Below, one piece after another: positions 1-11,849 of a stretch of 64,000 bases of DNA. The DNA is from Larix kaempferi (lineage: Eukaryota; Streptophyta; Pinopsida; Pinales; Pinaceae). The translations under genes and the position numbers were made by a program. A model generated the notes under the pieces. The model searched no databases. It was not told where the DNA came from and was given only the letters and a program-made list of their open reading frames with translations. Every line of letters starts with the position of its first letter. Position 1 is the stretch's first letter. Location: positions 44,597,501 to 44,661,500 of the forward strand of contig BSBM01000106.1 of assembly GCA_027924585.1 (NCBI GenBank), given 5' to 3'.

Positions 1-409
1 ATGAGTGATCAAAAAGAGATCTCCCGATCTCTATTTATACTTGTCTTGTCCTGCCCAATAAACTAATGGGGCCTACTTGTCTTGCTCAACCCATGGTTAA
101 CTTCATCCGAGCCGACCCCACACTTGGTGGTCTAATAACCCTTTGACCCACATGGCCGACCCCCAATAGGGTGGTCTAATAACCCTTCGACCCACAAAAC
201 TTATACAGGGCCGACCGCAACAAGGTGGTCTAATAACCCATCAAGTATAAGTTACGACACTTACAATATAAATGACGACACTTCCATATAGAGGAATAAT
301 AACATATCTATAGGAATACAAACACTTCCGTATAGAGGAATAATACCATCTCTATAGGAGTACAATATACATATGTGAAATACATTTCGAAGTTACATAT
401 ACATCAACA
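1..409 (-). repeat. Copia A 3' LTR (partial, runs off left edge)
   Basis: On the minus strand a purine tract (AAGAGGGAG) is followed at 409 by TGTTGATGTATATG, the usual layout of a polypurine tract followed by an LTR start. The LTR continues to the window edge, so its other end is not seen. It contains internal subrepeats: GGTGGTCTAATAACCC near 126, 170 and 224, and a TATAGAGGAATAATA unit repeated at about 285-350. It belongs with the Copia pol relic at 2042-3265. The matching 5' LTR was not found to the right, so the element is truncated. Confidence 0.65.
31..39 (-). promoter_or_regulatory. TATA box of the Copia A LTR
   Basis: The minus strand reads TATAAATAG, a good plant TATA box, about 370 bp into the LTR as expected for a U3 region. 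Transcription would run leftwards, out of the window. Confidence 0.45.
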
Positions 410-418
410 CTCCCTCTT
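410..418 (-). other. Polypurine tract of Copia A
   Basis: The minus strand reads AAGAGGGAG immediately before the TG that opens the LTR. This is the expected plus-strand primer site of an LTR retrotransposon. Confidence 0.6.
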
Positions 419-670
419 AACTAGGAAGGTATTTCTCGACACAGGTCTTCTAGCACAAGTCTTCTTCTCTGGATCATCGTCACTGGATAATCGTCATCGA
501 GTCATCATCATCGTCACTACTGCTGCTATCTCAATCAATCTCTGAATCTACTCATCATAGGAAGTTCTACAGAGCCAGTCCTTTTTCATACTGGATGTAG
601 GCCCACCACCTGCAGGTCTTCATCATCATTGGCCATACTGTGGAATCCTCGGGACTTATTACGTGCGTCA

Positions 671-1195
671 CAAAACCTCAAAAGAGCATCCCAGGATGTT
701 ACGGGTACACAACTCTGACCTATAGGATCTCCTAGGGCACTAATACGTGTGACCCCACCACAAAACCTCGAAATAGCATCCCAAGATGTTACGGGTACAC
801 AACTCCGACTTGTAGGATATCCCAGGGCACAAATTACATGTGGTCACCACAAAACCTCGCAAGAACATCCTAGGATGTTACGGGTACACAACTTCGACCT
901 GTAGAATCTCCTAGTGCACAAATTACATGTGGTCATGGAAAAACCTCGAAAGAGAAACCCAGGATGTTACGGGTACATAACTCCAACCTGAAGGATCTCC
1001 CAGGGCGCTATTATATGCCATAGGACAAAACCTCGAAAGAGCATCGTAGGATGTTATGGGTACACAACTCCAACCTGAAGGATCTCCCAGGACACAAATT
1101 ATATGTCCTCCCAGAGCAATGTCTCGAAAGAGCATCCCAAGTTGTTATGGGTACACAACTCTGACCTATAGGATCTCCCAGACATACTCATCTGC
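671..1195. repeat. 89-bp minisatellite, about 6 copies
   Basis: The word AAAACCTCGAAAGAGCATCC recurs with small changes at about 671, 761, 850, 938, 1027 and 1118 (the last copy is degenerate), giving spacings of 88-91 bp. Each copy also holds a GGATGTTACGGGTACACAAC block and a GGATCTCCCAGGGCACAAAT block. The array sits between the Copia A pol relic and its 3' LTR, so it is probably part of that element's 3' untranslated region. It has no coding potential. Confidence 0.8.
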
Positions 1196-1216
1196 ACAAC
1201 CTGTTCCATGGCCATA

Positions 1217-1789
1217 GAGTATCCTCCTGATACTCACCATACATCATCCTGATGTACACATGATCATCCTGATCATCAACATTGCATCGTCCTAATGCAT
1301 GTCATCTGGAGCAACATCCTGAAGCTCGTCATCCATGATCATCCTGATCATACAATGCATCCACCCAATGCATCCATAGTATCTTCCTGATACATATCAT
1401 CATCCATGATCTACCTGATCATACAATGTATCCACCTGATACATCTACAAATACATGATCCACCTGATCATACTTGATACATATCATCATACATGATCTA
1501 CCTGATCATACAATGTATCCACCTGATACATACACAGATACATAGTCCAAGCATCCAACATGATGCATATACATATACATGATCCAACTGATCATATCCA
1601 ACATCCAACATGGTGCGTACATACATACATATAAATGATCCAACTGATCATATCCAGCATCAACATGATGCATACATACATAAATGATCCAATTGATCAT
1701 ATCAAATATCCAACATGATACATATACATATACAGAGTAGTAACTGGAGCATCATCCTGATGCTCATTATCCATGATCCTCCTGATCAT
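1217..1789. repeat. Array of about 16 short hairpins with constant spacing and changing stems
   Basis: The layout stem-ATC-(5 nt)-GAT-complementary stem recurs through this stretch. Perfect cases include GAGTATC/GATACTC (1217-1235), TACATC/GATGTA (1240-1256), TGTATC/GATACA (1427-1443, 1514-1530), GAGCATC/GATGCTC (1747-1765) and many ATGATC/GATCAT (1260, 1335, 1406, 1455, 1493, 1579, 1635, 1684, 1773). The loop is nearly always NNCCT or NAACT. The arms differ from copy to copy, but both arms change together. The array lies in the Copia A 3' region. Confidence 0.8.
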
Positions 1790-1865
1790 CATAGCATCGT
1801 CATCTTCAGATCATTTCATCATCCACGAAGCACAACCCAGATGCACATCATCTAGCACTTACACC

Positions 1866-2000
1866 ACCGACATGGGAGAACACATATACCACCATTTAGG
1901 AAGGCTCGAGCCCTTACTTTTTCACCATGGGAGAACACATCTACCACCATGTGAGAATGGCTCAGAAATTACATCACGACCATGGGAGAACACATCAACC
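1866..2000. repeat. 55-bp tandem repeat, about 2.4 copies
   Basis: CATGGGAGAACACAT begins at 1871, 1926 and 1981, a period of 55 bp. It sits between the hairpin array and the end of the Copia A pol relic and looks like another amplified piece of the element's 3' region. Confidence 0.65.
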
Positions 2001-2041
2001 ATGTCAGAAAAGTTCATGTGCATCTGCATCTTTCGGACTCG

Positions 2042-3265
2042 TCACTTCCTTTTGGAAGGAACCTCGATCTGAAGTGCACCAAGCCTCTCTCTGAAGTACT
2101 CAAACTGCACTTTGGCCAACGGTTTGGTCAATACATCTGCAACATGCTCATACATTGCAACATACTCTGCCTCGGTTGTACTTAGTGCTACATAGGACTA
2201 CTTCCTGCTAAACCAAGAGATCACACCTGATCCCATACTGAAGCAGCACCTAGGAGTGCTCTTCTTATCTGCAGCACTGCCTGCCCAATCTGAATCAACA
2301 TAACCCTGTAGGTTAAACTTTTGATTCGTTTCATACTTGAGCCAATAAACAACTGTACCCTTCAGGTACCTCAGAATATGCTTTACAACAACCAAGCGAA
2401 CACTCCTCAGATCCGTCAGGAACTGGCTCAATGTGTTCACTGCAAAGCAAATATCTGGTCTCGTGTTCATCAGGTACATCAAGGACCCAATCATCTGATG
2501 ATACATAGTGATATCAACCGACTCAGATGAAGCATCACACAGAAGCTTCAGGTTTGATGCCATAGGTGTGGCCATGGCCTTGCAGTCCATCATCCCGAAC
2601 CTCTTCAGGATCTCTATTGCATACTTCCCTTGCCCAAGGAAGATTCCATCTGCACTCTGCCACACCTCCATACCTAGAAAATAGTGCATCATCCACAAGT
2701 TCTTCATCTCGAAATCAGTAGCAAGCTTCCGCTGCATGTCGACAATCAATCTATCTTCACCTGTAGTAAACAGGTCATCCATATACAAAAGTAGTATCAC
2801 TGGATTGCCTTCCTCAACATTGTAGTAAAGGTTGGAATCCTCTTTACTCTTGGTAAAACCCAAACTGGATAGAGAGCTATCTATCCTACCATACCAAGTT
2901 CTACACATATATGACTCCTTGTCATGTGTCTCAGAACCAAGTGGCTGCTCCACATACACTTCTTCTTCAACTAAACCATTCAAGAAAACTATCTTGAAAT
3001 CCATCTGGTGTATCTTCCATTTCATCACTGCAGCCAGAGCAAGTACGAATCTAATGGAAGTGTATCTAGCTATAGGAGCAAAAGTCTCTATGCTACCACC
3101 TGCAGCATGCTTGATCTTGTAGATCCTCTTGGAAGTCACTATAGACTCCCCTTCAAGTCTTGGGACTCCATCCCAAACATCTTCATGATCGACTGGTACT
3201 CCTTGATCATGGCATTCTTCCCAGATCCTAGGAACTTCAATATCTTCAATATTTACAATAGATAA
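2042..3265 (-). pseudogene. Copia A pol relic (reverse transcriptase and RNase H, internally deleted)
   Basis: The minus strand encodes the C-terminal half of a Ty1/Copia polyprotein. Reading from 3265 downwards, it starts just before VTSKRIYKIKHA, then TFAPIARYTSIR and the RT core FLNGLVEEEVYVEQP, with YMDD in LLLYMDDL, then the RNase H entry GYVDSDWAG. After a stop near 2198 the reading resumes in another frame (LSTTEAEYVA, then ADVLTKPLAKVQFEYF) and ends at 2042. Compared with the usual family layout it lacks the stretch between GGSIE and TFAPIA, the LKKALYGLKQAPR-type block before WYGRIDS, and most of RNase H after AEYVA. A frameshift lies near 3185. Gag, protease and integrase are absent. 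It cannot encode a working enzyme. Confidence 0.85.
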
Positions 3266-5189
3266 CTTTGTTGCTGAACAAATGTTGTAGTCCTTCTTTT
3301 GCAGGTGATGGTATATGATATTTCCTACACAACAAGTTAAATTGCATGATTAGAAAACATCTCATAGTTTTCAGAACAAATTCTTACACATAAAGAAATA
3401 TGTCATACAGTCATGCAATTATCTTAGCCAATGCTTCAATACAACATTTATCCATATCCCGTAACTTTCTAGATGCCTTCCAATCTCTGCCAAAATGTTG
3501 TTAAGAGTGTGCACAACTCCCAACATGTCAGCAAAGATGTTTCATTCTAGATAAGTAGCAATGGAATGTTGTACAGTGCCATAGGCCACTTACTCGTGTA
3601 TATTAGTAGTATATTGTTCATCAATGCAACTATGCATAATACACAACCTAATTCTAGAAACATGAGTATATACCTTATTGAACAGTATTATTTAAACAAT
3701 AAAATATGCAAGGAATGATAATTCAAATACTTATCTTTGTTTGTTCGTTGGATTGACTCCCTCTCAGTCTTTGCTTCTTTTCTACAACTCCATTCTGATG
3801 TAGATTGTGAGAAGTGGTAAACTCCCTCTGAATATCTGCATCCTTGCAGAAACTACTGAAGTGTGATCCTTCTTGATCTTTGCTTCCTTGCAGGAACAAC
3901 TGGAGTGTGCTCCCTCTTGATCTTTGCTTCCTTGCAGGAAAAACTGGAGTGTGCTCCCTCTTGATTTTTGCTTCTTGGATTACCTGTCCTTGAACTTATA
4001 TCCATCACTATTCATGCTTATTAGTATCATCATTGTGTTATCCTCAAGGTCTCATACATAATCACAAATTCATTAGTATAATCTTAATACTATCAAAACA
4101 CAATAATATTAAACATGTATAGTCATGATCATTTCAAACACATATAATAAACATTAGTATTCAAGGTTTCGGGGAAGTCCTCTTTGACTCATGCATATTC
4201 TTATTTGATCATAGAACTCTTCTGGTTAGTTAAATCATCAATCAAGATAAGAGACATAAAATGCATAAACCCTTGATTACTTACATTTCTAACTTTATGA
4301 ACAAACATAACCAATCATACCAAGTATACTTAGATAAGGGATCCAAACACAAGGTAGGATTCTAACTTGATATAGGAAAAACATACCTGGATTGGTATGT
4401 TAGCTAGTTATGTCTAACATACCCACATGATGTCTTCTTATTCTCTTCAATGACTTATGCTAGTAACCTGCATATCTGATAGGTTAACCATTTATAGAAC
4501 CAAGTTATACATACCTCGCAAATAGATCTTCTAAGTGATTCATGACAATGGATGAATCTTTGTCCTCATGTCATCATGATCGTATGTTCTTGAACTGGAA
4601 CATGATTTGTCTTTCTTGGTGTACCTTTCATGTTAGCGGAAAACATAAACCTCATACAACACCATAATGCATTAGTACAATCATATGTGTCAACACCCTA
4701 ATCAATGAATATCTTCTATCATGCATTCATAATTTTATTAAGGTGATACGACAAGTCTACATTTAATCAAGATTGTACTAACTATAACAACATGAATACA
4801 AACATACCATAAACCTAATCATGAAAAAATATCGAAACATACCTGGATGAGTCATACCTGTCGAGATTGCTTGTAATCTTCTTATGTAAGGCATTAGCCT
4901 CATCTCCCTCTAAAAGAGGAACTTCTTCACTTATGCAGGTGACCAATCCATTCTCTTCTAGGATTAACCCAATCCACTTGATTTGTAGGAACTGGATCTG
5001 GAGCTGGATTAGGGTTTGTCAGAGAAACCCTAAAAATTCAAATTTTGAATTTCAAACTTCTGAAAGGATAGACATATGTGCCTTGATGAGCTGATTAAGC
5101 TGGTATACTCATAATTTGAAAACTGCAAAGTTTCACCCCTCAAATTTGCCTTTGAAACTTGTGGATTCACTGGACATTTGCCTTTGCCT
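3266..5189. other. Unassigned AT-rich stretch
   Basis: I see no long open reading frame here. It contains the 44-bp repeat listed separately. On the minus strand about 4850-5060 there is a short open stretch next to CAGGTATG-like splice donors and an AGGGTTT leader-like motif. This could be a relic of a host exon, but I cannot identify a protein. Confidence 0.4.
3828..3975. repeat. 44-bp tandem repeat, about 3 copies
   Basis: CTTGATCTTTGCTTCCTTGC starts at 3872 and 3916, and a variant (CTTGATTTTTGC) at 3960, an exact 44-bp step. Between them runs a CTGGAGTGTGCTCCCT block. A partial, more divergent copy precedes the first. Confidence 0.75.
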
Positions 5190-5594
5190 TGTTGGCTCAA
5201 ATTTTAATTGGTTAGATTGTAAAATACATTATATAATTATACATCAAATTTTAATTCCAATTTCCATTGAGACATCCTTGCCTTGTAAATAAATATTTAA
5301 GAATAACTATTTTACTTCACAATCAATGAATGAATGCAATTTTTGCCTATATATAGGAATCATGAGTATGTGGATAATTGTGATCGAAAATATATTGGAT
5401 TATGTATTGTTAAGTTAATAATATAATACATATTAGTTTTGTAATAATTGGAAATTAATCAATAATTGGGTCAATTGCAAGTATTTTACTTCATATTTAA
5501 TTAATAAATGCAACTTTTGGGTATTTGTAGGATTTATGTGCCATACTTTACAACATGAAATTGTTCACACTTCAATGATTAGATTTGGGTAAAT

Positions 5595-5610
5595 AAGTAT
5601 TTTACTTCAT
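5595..5610 (+). repeat. 16-bp target-site duplication, left copy
   Basis: AAGTATTTTACTTCAT here is repeated exactly at 6677-6692 across the inserted retroposon. Repeat R copy 2 at about 16800 has the sequence only once, so it shows the empty site. Confidence 0.85.
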
Positions 5611-6676
5611 GGACCTTCTTGGGGGTTGAAAAGAAGAAGCAAATCAAAGGGAGCTCTGCAACTAGGGTTTTGATAGGCGGCTACAACAGTTTTTGGCAGC
5701 CATGGATTCTTCCATGGCCGCTCTCCTCCTTCTCCCAAGAGTCTGCTACCTATCTTGGCTGACTGTAGGGTTTCCTTTCCGCTTTGGATCGATTGACGGT
5801 GCGTTAGCGCGACGACCTGTTGGGTAGCGAGCTTCTTCGGCTCCCAGCGGTGGTAGTGGCATCTGTGCAGTGGGATGCAGCTCCAGGGTGAGGCGTCTTC
5901 GGCTAGAGGATGACGGTGGCAGCAAGGACTGTTGAGCAATGGGCTCCAAGCTCCTTTATGCAGACGACGGATCGGCTGAAGAGGACGTGCATTGGGTTTT
6001 CTCTGCCCCGAGTTCATTCAAAGGATGGCAACAGCCTTGTGTCGATGGTGGATTTTGCTGAGGCAAGCACGCGATGGGGTTTCAGTCCTTGTGTTCGCTG
6101 GATGGCGGCGGCGGTCTCTTCTCGGTGGCGGATCGGGGAGTTGTTCCCCATGTGGGCTGCCGAGAACGGATCAGATGAGGAGGACGTGCGATGGGGTTTC
6201 TCTGCCCCGTGTTCATTTGCCCTGTGTTCACTGGATGGCGGTAGCGGCCTCTTCTCGATGGTGGATCAGGGAGCTTCCCATGTGGGTGGCCGAGGAGAGA
6301 TATCCTTTTGGCGGGTTGGGGTTTCTTTGTGCAGATGCTAGTGGCTCTGCTTCTTATTCGAGGTTTTTGGAAACGATTTCTCTCAAGTTGCTTTCACCTT
6401 TTATCTATGGCATTTTTTGTCGGTTTTATGATGGTTTTTCTTTGTAAAGCCATTCAAGGCTACCTGGAATAAGGTCTTTAGCTGTTTTTTTTATCTGAGG
6501 TACTTTAGTACCTGAGTGTTTCTTATTTGTTTAAAGCCCAATGTTCGAAGTAGTTTATACTACATTTATTGGTACTGCTTAGCAGCATATACACTCTTCA
6601 AGAGTGAAGAAGATCCAATGTAATTTTGTACTTGCAAGATGAAATAAAATTACGCTTTTTTTTCAAGGAAAAAAAA
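5611..6676 (+). mobile_element. Non-autonomous poly(A) retroposon, 1066 bp
   Basis: The insertion starts at GGACCTTCTTGGGGG, ends in a short A-run (about 6669-6678) after AATAAAATTACG, and is bounded by a perfect 16-bp duplication. These are hallmarks of target-primed insertion by LINE machinery. It is markedly more GC-rich than its surroundings and holds two copies of a unit about 199 bp long (CGGATCGGCTGAAGAGGACG at 5968 and CGGATCAGATGAGGAGGACG at 6167). The overlapping open frames at 5910-6447 have no recognisable domain. No reverse transcriptase is present, so it must have been mobilised by another element. A processed transcript of unknown origin is the alternative. Confidence 0.75.
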
Positions 6677-6692
6677 AAGTATTTTACTTCAT
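6677..6692 (+). repeat. 16-bp target-site duplication, right copy
   Basis: Exact repeat of 5595-5610, directly after the A-tail. Confidence 0.85.
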
Positions 6693-7160
6693 AGTTGATG
6701 AATAAATACAAATTTTTCCTATTTGCAGTAATTATGTGTTACGTTTTACAACAAAAAATAGTTGGCACTTCCACCATTAAATTAGGGTAAACAACTATTT
6801 TACTTCATAATTAATTAATTAATGCACTTTTTTTGTCTATTTGTGGGATTTATGTGTTAGCATTAAAACATTTACAATATGATTCCAAATTGGAATAAAT
6901 AACTATTTCATTATTACATTTTAACTATTTAATGGGTGGGTTTGATCATTCTATAGATGTAGTTTCTATAGATGCAAATATCATAACTATTATCGATAAA
7001 TGAATATTTACATTATGAAATTTTAATTTTATAATATATTATATATTTAAAATTAACGTTTTAAATGTTCTAACTAATTAAATTATTTTGAAATAAATAT
7101 ATTGAATATAAATCTTAATTAAAAAAGTTTTTATTTTTAAATTATTTGTAATTTTATTGA

Positions 7161-7173
7161 TTTTTTTTTTTTT
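7161..7173 (-). other. Poly(A) tail of the LINE
   Basis: A run of 13 T on the plus strand directly follows the LINE 3' end (minus-strand TCTAACCGTTCCTGT), marking the 3' terminus of the retrotransposed copy. Confidence 0.75.
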
Positions 7174-7426
7174 ACAGGAACGGTTAGACTTTATATTGAT
7201 GTAAACCAGCTGCCTCGACACTGGATAGTTACATTTTGCCTTAGTGGCTCCATCATGCCCACTATGCTCAAAATTTTGTTTCTACATCGCTCAATACAAA
7301 GCTTCTTAGCTGCCAAAACTCTTGCTAAAGCTAGCCTACTAATCAGGCGTCTAATACAAACAAATTGTTTCAGTAAAATGCAAAAGAAAATGAGTGAACA
7401 GACTTAAAAACTGATGACCGTCTTGG

Positions 7427-10400
7427 CTAAATCCTGTAGTTGAATTGGGCGATGCTTCCTCCTAAAATCTTGGGCGTCAACTCCATCTTTTCCCACATGT
7501 TCATTTCTCTTGCCATCAGTAGATCAAGATCAAACATCCTCTGCTCCTCAGCTACGTCCATATGTCTGGAATCGTGGTCTGTCTCCATTATCCTCAGTGT
7601 TGCTCTATCCAGCTCTCCATGTATCCTGCTATGGAATGGGATCCCTTTCATCAATACTGAGAACTCCCTGTCCAAGTCGCACTGCCCTGTTGGCTTCCCG
7701 GTCAACCTCTGCATTGTTAGCTCTGAGCACATGGAAATACTCTAGCATGGTAAGGGACTGACTGAGTTTTTTTATCCTAAAGACAATTCTATTCAAATTC
7801 ATGCCTTTGGAAGATAAGTTTTCCACCAAGAGCCTGATGAGATTCTGCGAGTCCCCCACAGTTATAGCTCTCTCAATTCCAATCTTTTTGAGTTGTCTAA
7901 GCCCCTGTAGGAACGCATATGCCTCTGCTTGATTATTAGTAGTGGTACCCAATCCCCAAGCATATTTGATCTCAATAGTGTCTTTAGAATTTCGTATTAT
8001 CCCTCCTCCTCCAACATCCCCAGGGTTCCCTTTGGCTGCCCCATCGAAAAAGAGACTAGAGAGGCCTGCAGTCCTCCTCCATCTAACAAAATCATCCCCA
8101 TTTAATATGATTTGCCAAGGGTCCAGCTTCCTCAGGGTACCTACATCCGTTTGCAGAATCAAACTCAACTTATTCCCCCAATCCATTTCCTCTTGAGTCA
8201 AAGTGCAGGTTGCTTTTAGATTAAAGTTTTAGTTTGTAGAAATTCCCTTAGAATGCCTTTTGTTTTTTCCCAAACTTGTTGAGGGTTAAGAGCTTTGTCT
8301 TGAAAAATTCTGGTGTTTCTCTCCAACCAAACTTTCTAGCAAATGAATTTTGGGAGCGCCATCCACCCGATGTTGAACCATCCTTTTGAATTGAGTGACC
8401 TGGGATACATTGATATCCAATTTTCAAATAAGGCAATGATCGAGCTAGGGACAACAATTTTCCAAGCATCTAAAGCTTCAGACCAGATTTCCTTCGAAAA
8501 TTGGCAGCCTAAAAAGAGATGCCCAATGGTTTCATCATGGCTTTGATAGAGAGGGTATCTAGATGGACCGTGGAATCCCCTCTTCGACAGATTTTCACTA
8601 GTAAGAATACCATTGTGAGCCAGGGTCCAAGTGAATAGGTCGATCTTGGGAATACTTTTGACTTTCCAAATTCCAATCCATACGGCTGGGTTAGTAGGGG
8701 TAGAAGGGATATTTTTCAGTACTTTGTAACCTTGTGCAATAGTGTATAAACTAGAATTGTCTCCCCAACATCTTTTATCTTGCTTTCTTTCTGATAAAGG
8801 GGATTTCCCTGTCAGTCTCTCTATGATCTGTTGCCAGGCATTTGATAGATCCGAAGGAATTTCCAAGGTTTTACAGCCGTTCCACTATCCATCTTCCCAC
8901 TCTGAAATGTCCCAAAGGGTAATTAGCCTGGTCTGGGCCATCCACTAGCTTAGCTCTCCCAACTCTGAGACATCTGATAAGGTATCCCCATTCATAATTT
9001 TGTCATTCCATATATTGATTTGTTTTCCATTTCCAGGGATCCAGTAGAGGTTCTCATGAACCAGAAGAATGGCATGCTTGCAGAGATTGAAGATAGGAGA
9101 GCCAGAGTGAGCAACTGGAGGAGAATTGAGGCTCCTCATTCTTGAATTCTGGATATATTTTTTCCACATAGACTTTTGTGCCTAGCCCGATTTTTTGCCA
9201 ATTTGTCTCCAGAGATTTTTTGCACCTAGCACAATATTTATAGCTTTTAAGTCTTTTATCTGCAGTCCACCTTCTAAGAAAGGTTTTGTAATTTTTTCCC
9301 ATCTTACCAGTGGTATTCTACGTTCATTATTTCTCCCACCTTTCCAGAAGAAAAGTCTTAAGAGCTTGTCCATCTCGCAAAGGATCCCAGCTGGGGCCAA
9401 CAGCAAGGAGCCTTATAAAATTGGGAGACTTAGGAGAACATATTTAATCAATACCAACTTACATGCTAAGTTGAGCCAGGTGGTTCCTCAAGCTTGCAGC
9501 TTTTGTTTGAATTTGTCCACCAAAGGAAGCTAGTCTAGTTTCTTGGGCGTCTTCTTGCAAATTGGGAGTCCAAGGTATTTGAACAAATTCCAGTTTGTGG
9601 TGCCTTGAAACCCAAAGATTCTTATTATAGAAATTAACTCCAACCCAGTCAGGTTCCAACCATAAATTTGGCATTTACTAGCATTCACACTGCTTCCCGA
9701 AGCAGTGGAATAGTGATCAAGATCGGTTTTGAAAGTTCTAGCATTCAGCACCGAGGCTCCTCCTAAAAGTAGAGAGTCATCAGCAAACAATGCATGGTTT
9801 AAATCCTAAACTCCTCTTGCTATTTTGAGACCCGTGAGGACTTGATCATGCCTTCTTTTTTCTAAGAGAAAGCTGAAAACAGAAGCTTGAATAACAAAAA
9901 GAAGGGGAGAAAGAGGACATCCCTGACGAAGCCTGCAAGAGGCTTTGAAGAAGTCAACAGCTCTTCCATTGACCAACAGGGCGATCCAAGGTTTTTCTAT
10001 GCAGTCTTTAATCCATTTTATAAGATGCTCATCAAACCCGAACTTCTTAAGGACTTCAAACAGAAAGTTGTGCCTCACTCTATCAAAGGCATTTGCAAGA
10101 TCCAATTTAACCACCATTCCTTTTTCTTTTCTTTGAAGACTAGAGTGGATTGCCTCTTGAACCAGGATGAGGTTATTAGACATTGGTCGGTCCTTAATAA
10201 ATCCTCCTTGGTTTTCCAGGATTAGCTCCGGGAGGATAAACTTCAATCTGTCAACAATAATTTTGGTGATGAGCTTATAACCTATGTTGCAGAGAGAGAT
10301 TGGCCTAAACCTGCTGAAGGTACTAGCTCCCTTTTCTTTGTGGATTAGGGCCAGAAAGGAGGAGTTCATACTTCCTCCCAACTTAAGAGAGTCTTGAGAC

Positions 10401-11849
10401 TTAATCACCACTCTGAGAATATCCTTTTTGATAGTGTGTGAAGAACATTTGACAAAACGAGCGGTAAAGCCATCAGGGCCTGGAGCCTTGTCCGGGTTCA
10501 TTGCTTGAAGAGCCTCCTTTAATTCCTTTTTACTGACCAGGGCAGTAAGCTTTTGATTCATCTTATGAGTGACCTTGCTAGGGACCAGATCTAATAGAGC
10601 AAAGGGTGGCCTATCAATTTGCTCTTCAGAATAGAGAGCCTTGAAGTGAAGATAGGAAGCTTTTTTAATCTTGGAGAAGTCCGAGATAGTGTGAGTTCCC
10701 ACTGAGACCTCGGTGATTGCATTGAATCTTCTTCTGGCTTGGGCCTACTTGTGAAAGTAATCAGTGTTTCTGTCACCAGCTTGAAGCAAGAGACTTCTAG
10801 ATTTCTGTCTCTAGTACTCTTCCTCTTGCAAATAGGCTTTTTTTACCCTTGCTTGGAGGTTCTCTTAAGTTTTTAGAGATTCAATATTTATGTCTGTGCT
10901 TTCCATTTGCAGCTGATCAGAGTTCAATAAGTTTATGGTTGTCTTTCTTTCATCCACCGGAGTTGAGAGCCCCTTTTCCCAAAGCTTGAGCTCCCTTTCC
11001 ACTCTTCTAAGTTTTTCCTCCCAAACAAAAAAGGGAGAGCCTTTGACTGTCAACTTACACACGCTTTCCGCTTTGCTTGAGAAATCCTTATGTTGAATCT
11101 AGATAGGGCTAAATCGAAAAGGAATAGGCCCTAGATTTCTTTGCATTTAAAGTTCCAGCATAATAGGTCTATGATCAAAGGTCCCTGCCGGGAGGATGGA
11201 AGAGCTTGCATCCAGCCCGAGCAGCAAAAGGATCTCTAAATGAGGAATCGAGCCAGCCTTGCAGCAATGTGGCCTGGTCTAATTCTTTTATTAGATCAGG
11301 TGAAGTTCCCTTTAGAGGGCTTGATGTCCAAGAGATCCCAATCTTGGATTAACTCCTCCACCCATTCTCTTGCACGATCCCTAACAATAGTGCCTCCTCT
11401 TTTTTCAGAGGTGTCCAGAGTTAGATTTAAATCTCCCAGGATGACATTTTCCAATGGGATTTCTTCAGAGCTCTCCCGCACCGATTCCCAACAGATATTT
11501 TTTTCCCCGTGGCTAATTGGGGCATAGATGTTGAAAATACTTACAATTTCTTTTGCTCATAATGGCGAAACTGCACTAAGATCCAATGCATGTTTTTCTT
11601 TTCAGAGATTTTAATGACTGATGATTTGTTCCAAAGGATGCCCAGTCCTCCAGACGCTCCCCATGAGGAGACTGCTAAGCTCCCCCCTTTTTTCCAGATT
11701 TGCTTACTTCTTTGGAGAAAATCCAGTTCCTCCATTTTAGTTTCCTAGATGAGAAGGATGTCCGAGTTTTCCTTTCTGATTAACCCTTTCATTGAATCTT
11801 CTTTTAATTTGCTTCCCATCCATCTACAGTTCCAGGATAAAACCTTCAT
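7427..11849 (-). pseudogene. LINE ORF2: endonuclease, reverse transcriptase, RNase H
   Basis: It opens with MKVLSWNCRWMGSK and ETKMEELDF, the N-terminal apurinic-like endonuclease motifs, with a TAG just before ETK. The endonuclease region is broken by frameshifts. The reverse transcriptase is well preserved at 10702-9530: NPDKAPGPDGFTARF, RPISLCNIGYK, VKLDLANAFDRV, RLRQGCPLSPLLF and the catalytic FADDSLLLGG, with one TGA before FADD. The zinc-knuckle-like tail follows (8866-8336). A frameshift leads to RNase H at 8201-7629, with FFDGAAKGNPGDVGGGG, NNQAEAYAF, GDSQNLI and NAEVDREAN giving the D-E-D-D set. Plant L1 elements are known to have acquired an archaea-like RNase H domain, and this fits that family. 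The copy would not be functional. Confidence 0.85.

Larger units (their letters stand above)
5190..7130 (+). repeat. AT-rich dispersed repeat R, copy 1 (interrupted by a retroposon)
   Basis: From TGTTGGCTCAAATTT at 5190 the sequence matches 16396-17527 almost block for block, up to TAATTAAAAAA near 7126. The shared blocks include TATTTTACTTCATATTTAATT, TTGGCACTTC and TTTCATTATTACATTTTAAC. The match is broken by the 1066-bp insertion at 5611-6676. Copy 1 lacks a segment of roughly 300 bp present in copy 2 (about 17105-17410). The TGTTGG start and direct orientation would suit the LTRs of an old element, but I saw no primer site or polypurine tract beside either copy. Confidence 0.7.

Noticed and set aside
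4850-5060. Possible host exon on the minus strand near CAGGTATG donors
   Set aside because: Open stretch is short, no protein family recognised, and no neighbouring exons could be joined with confidence.
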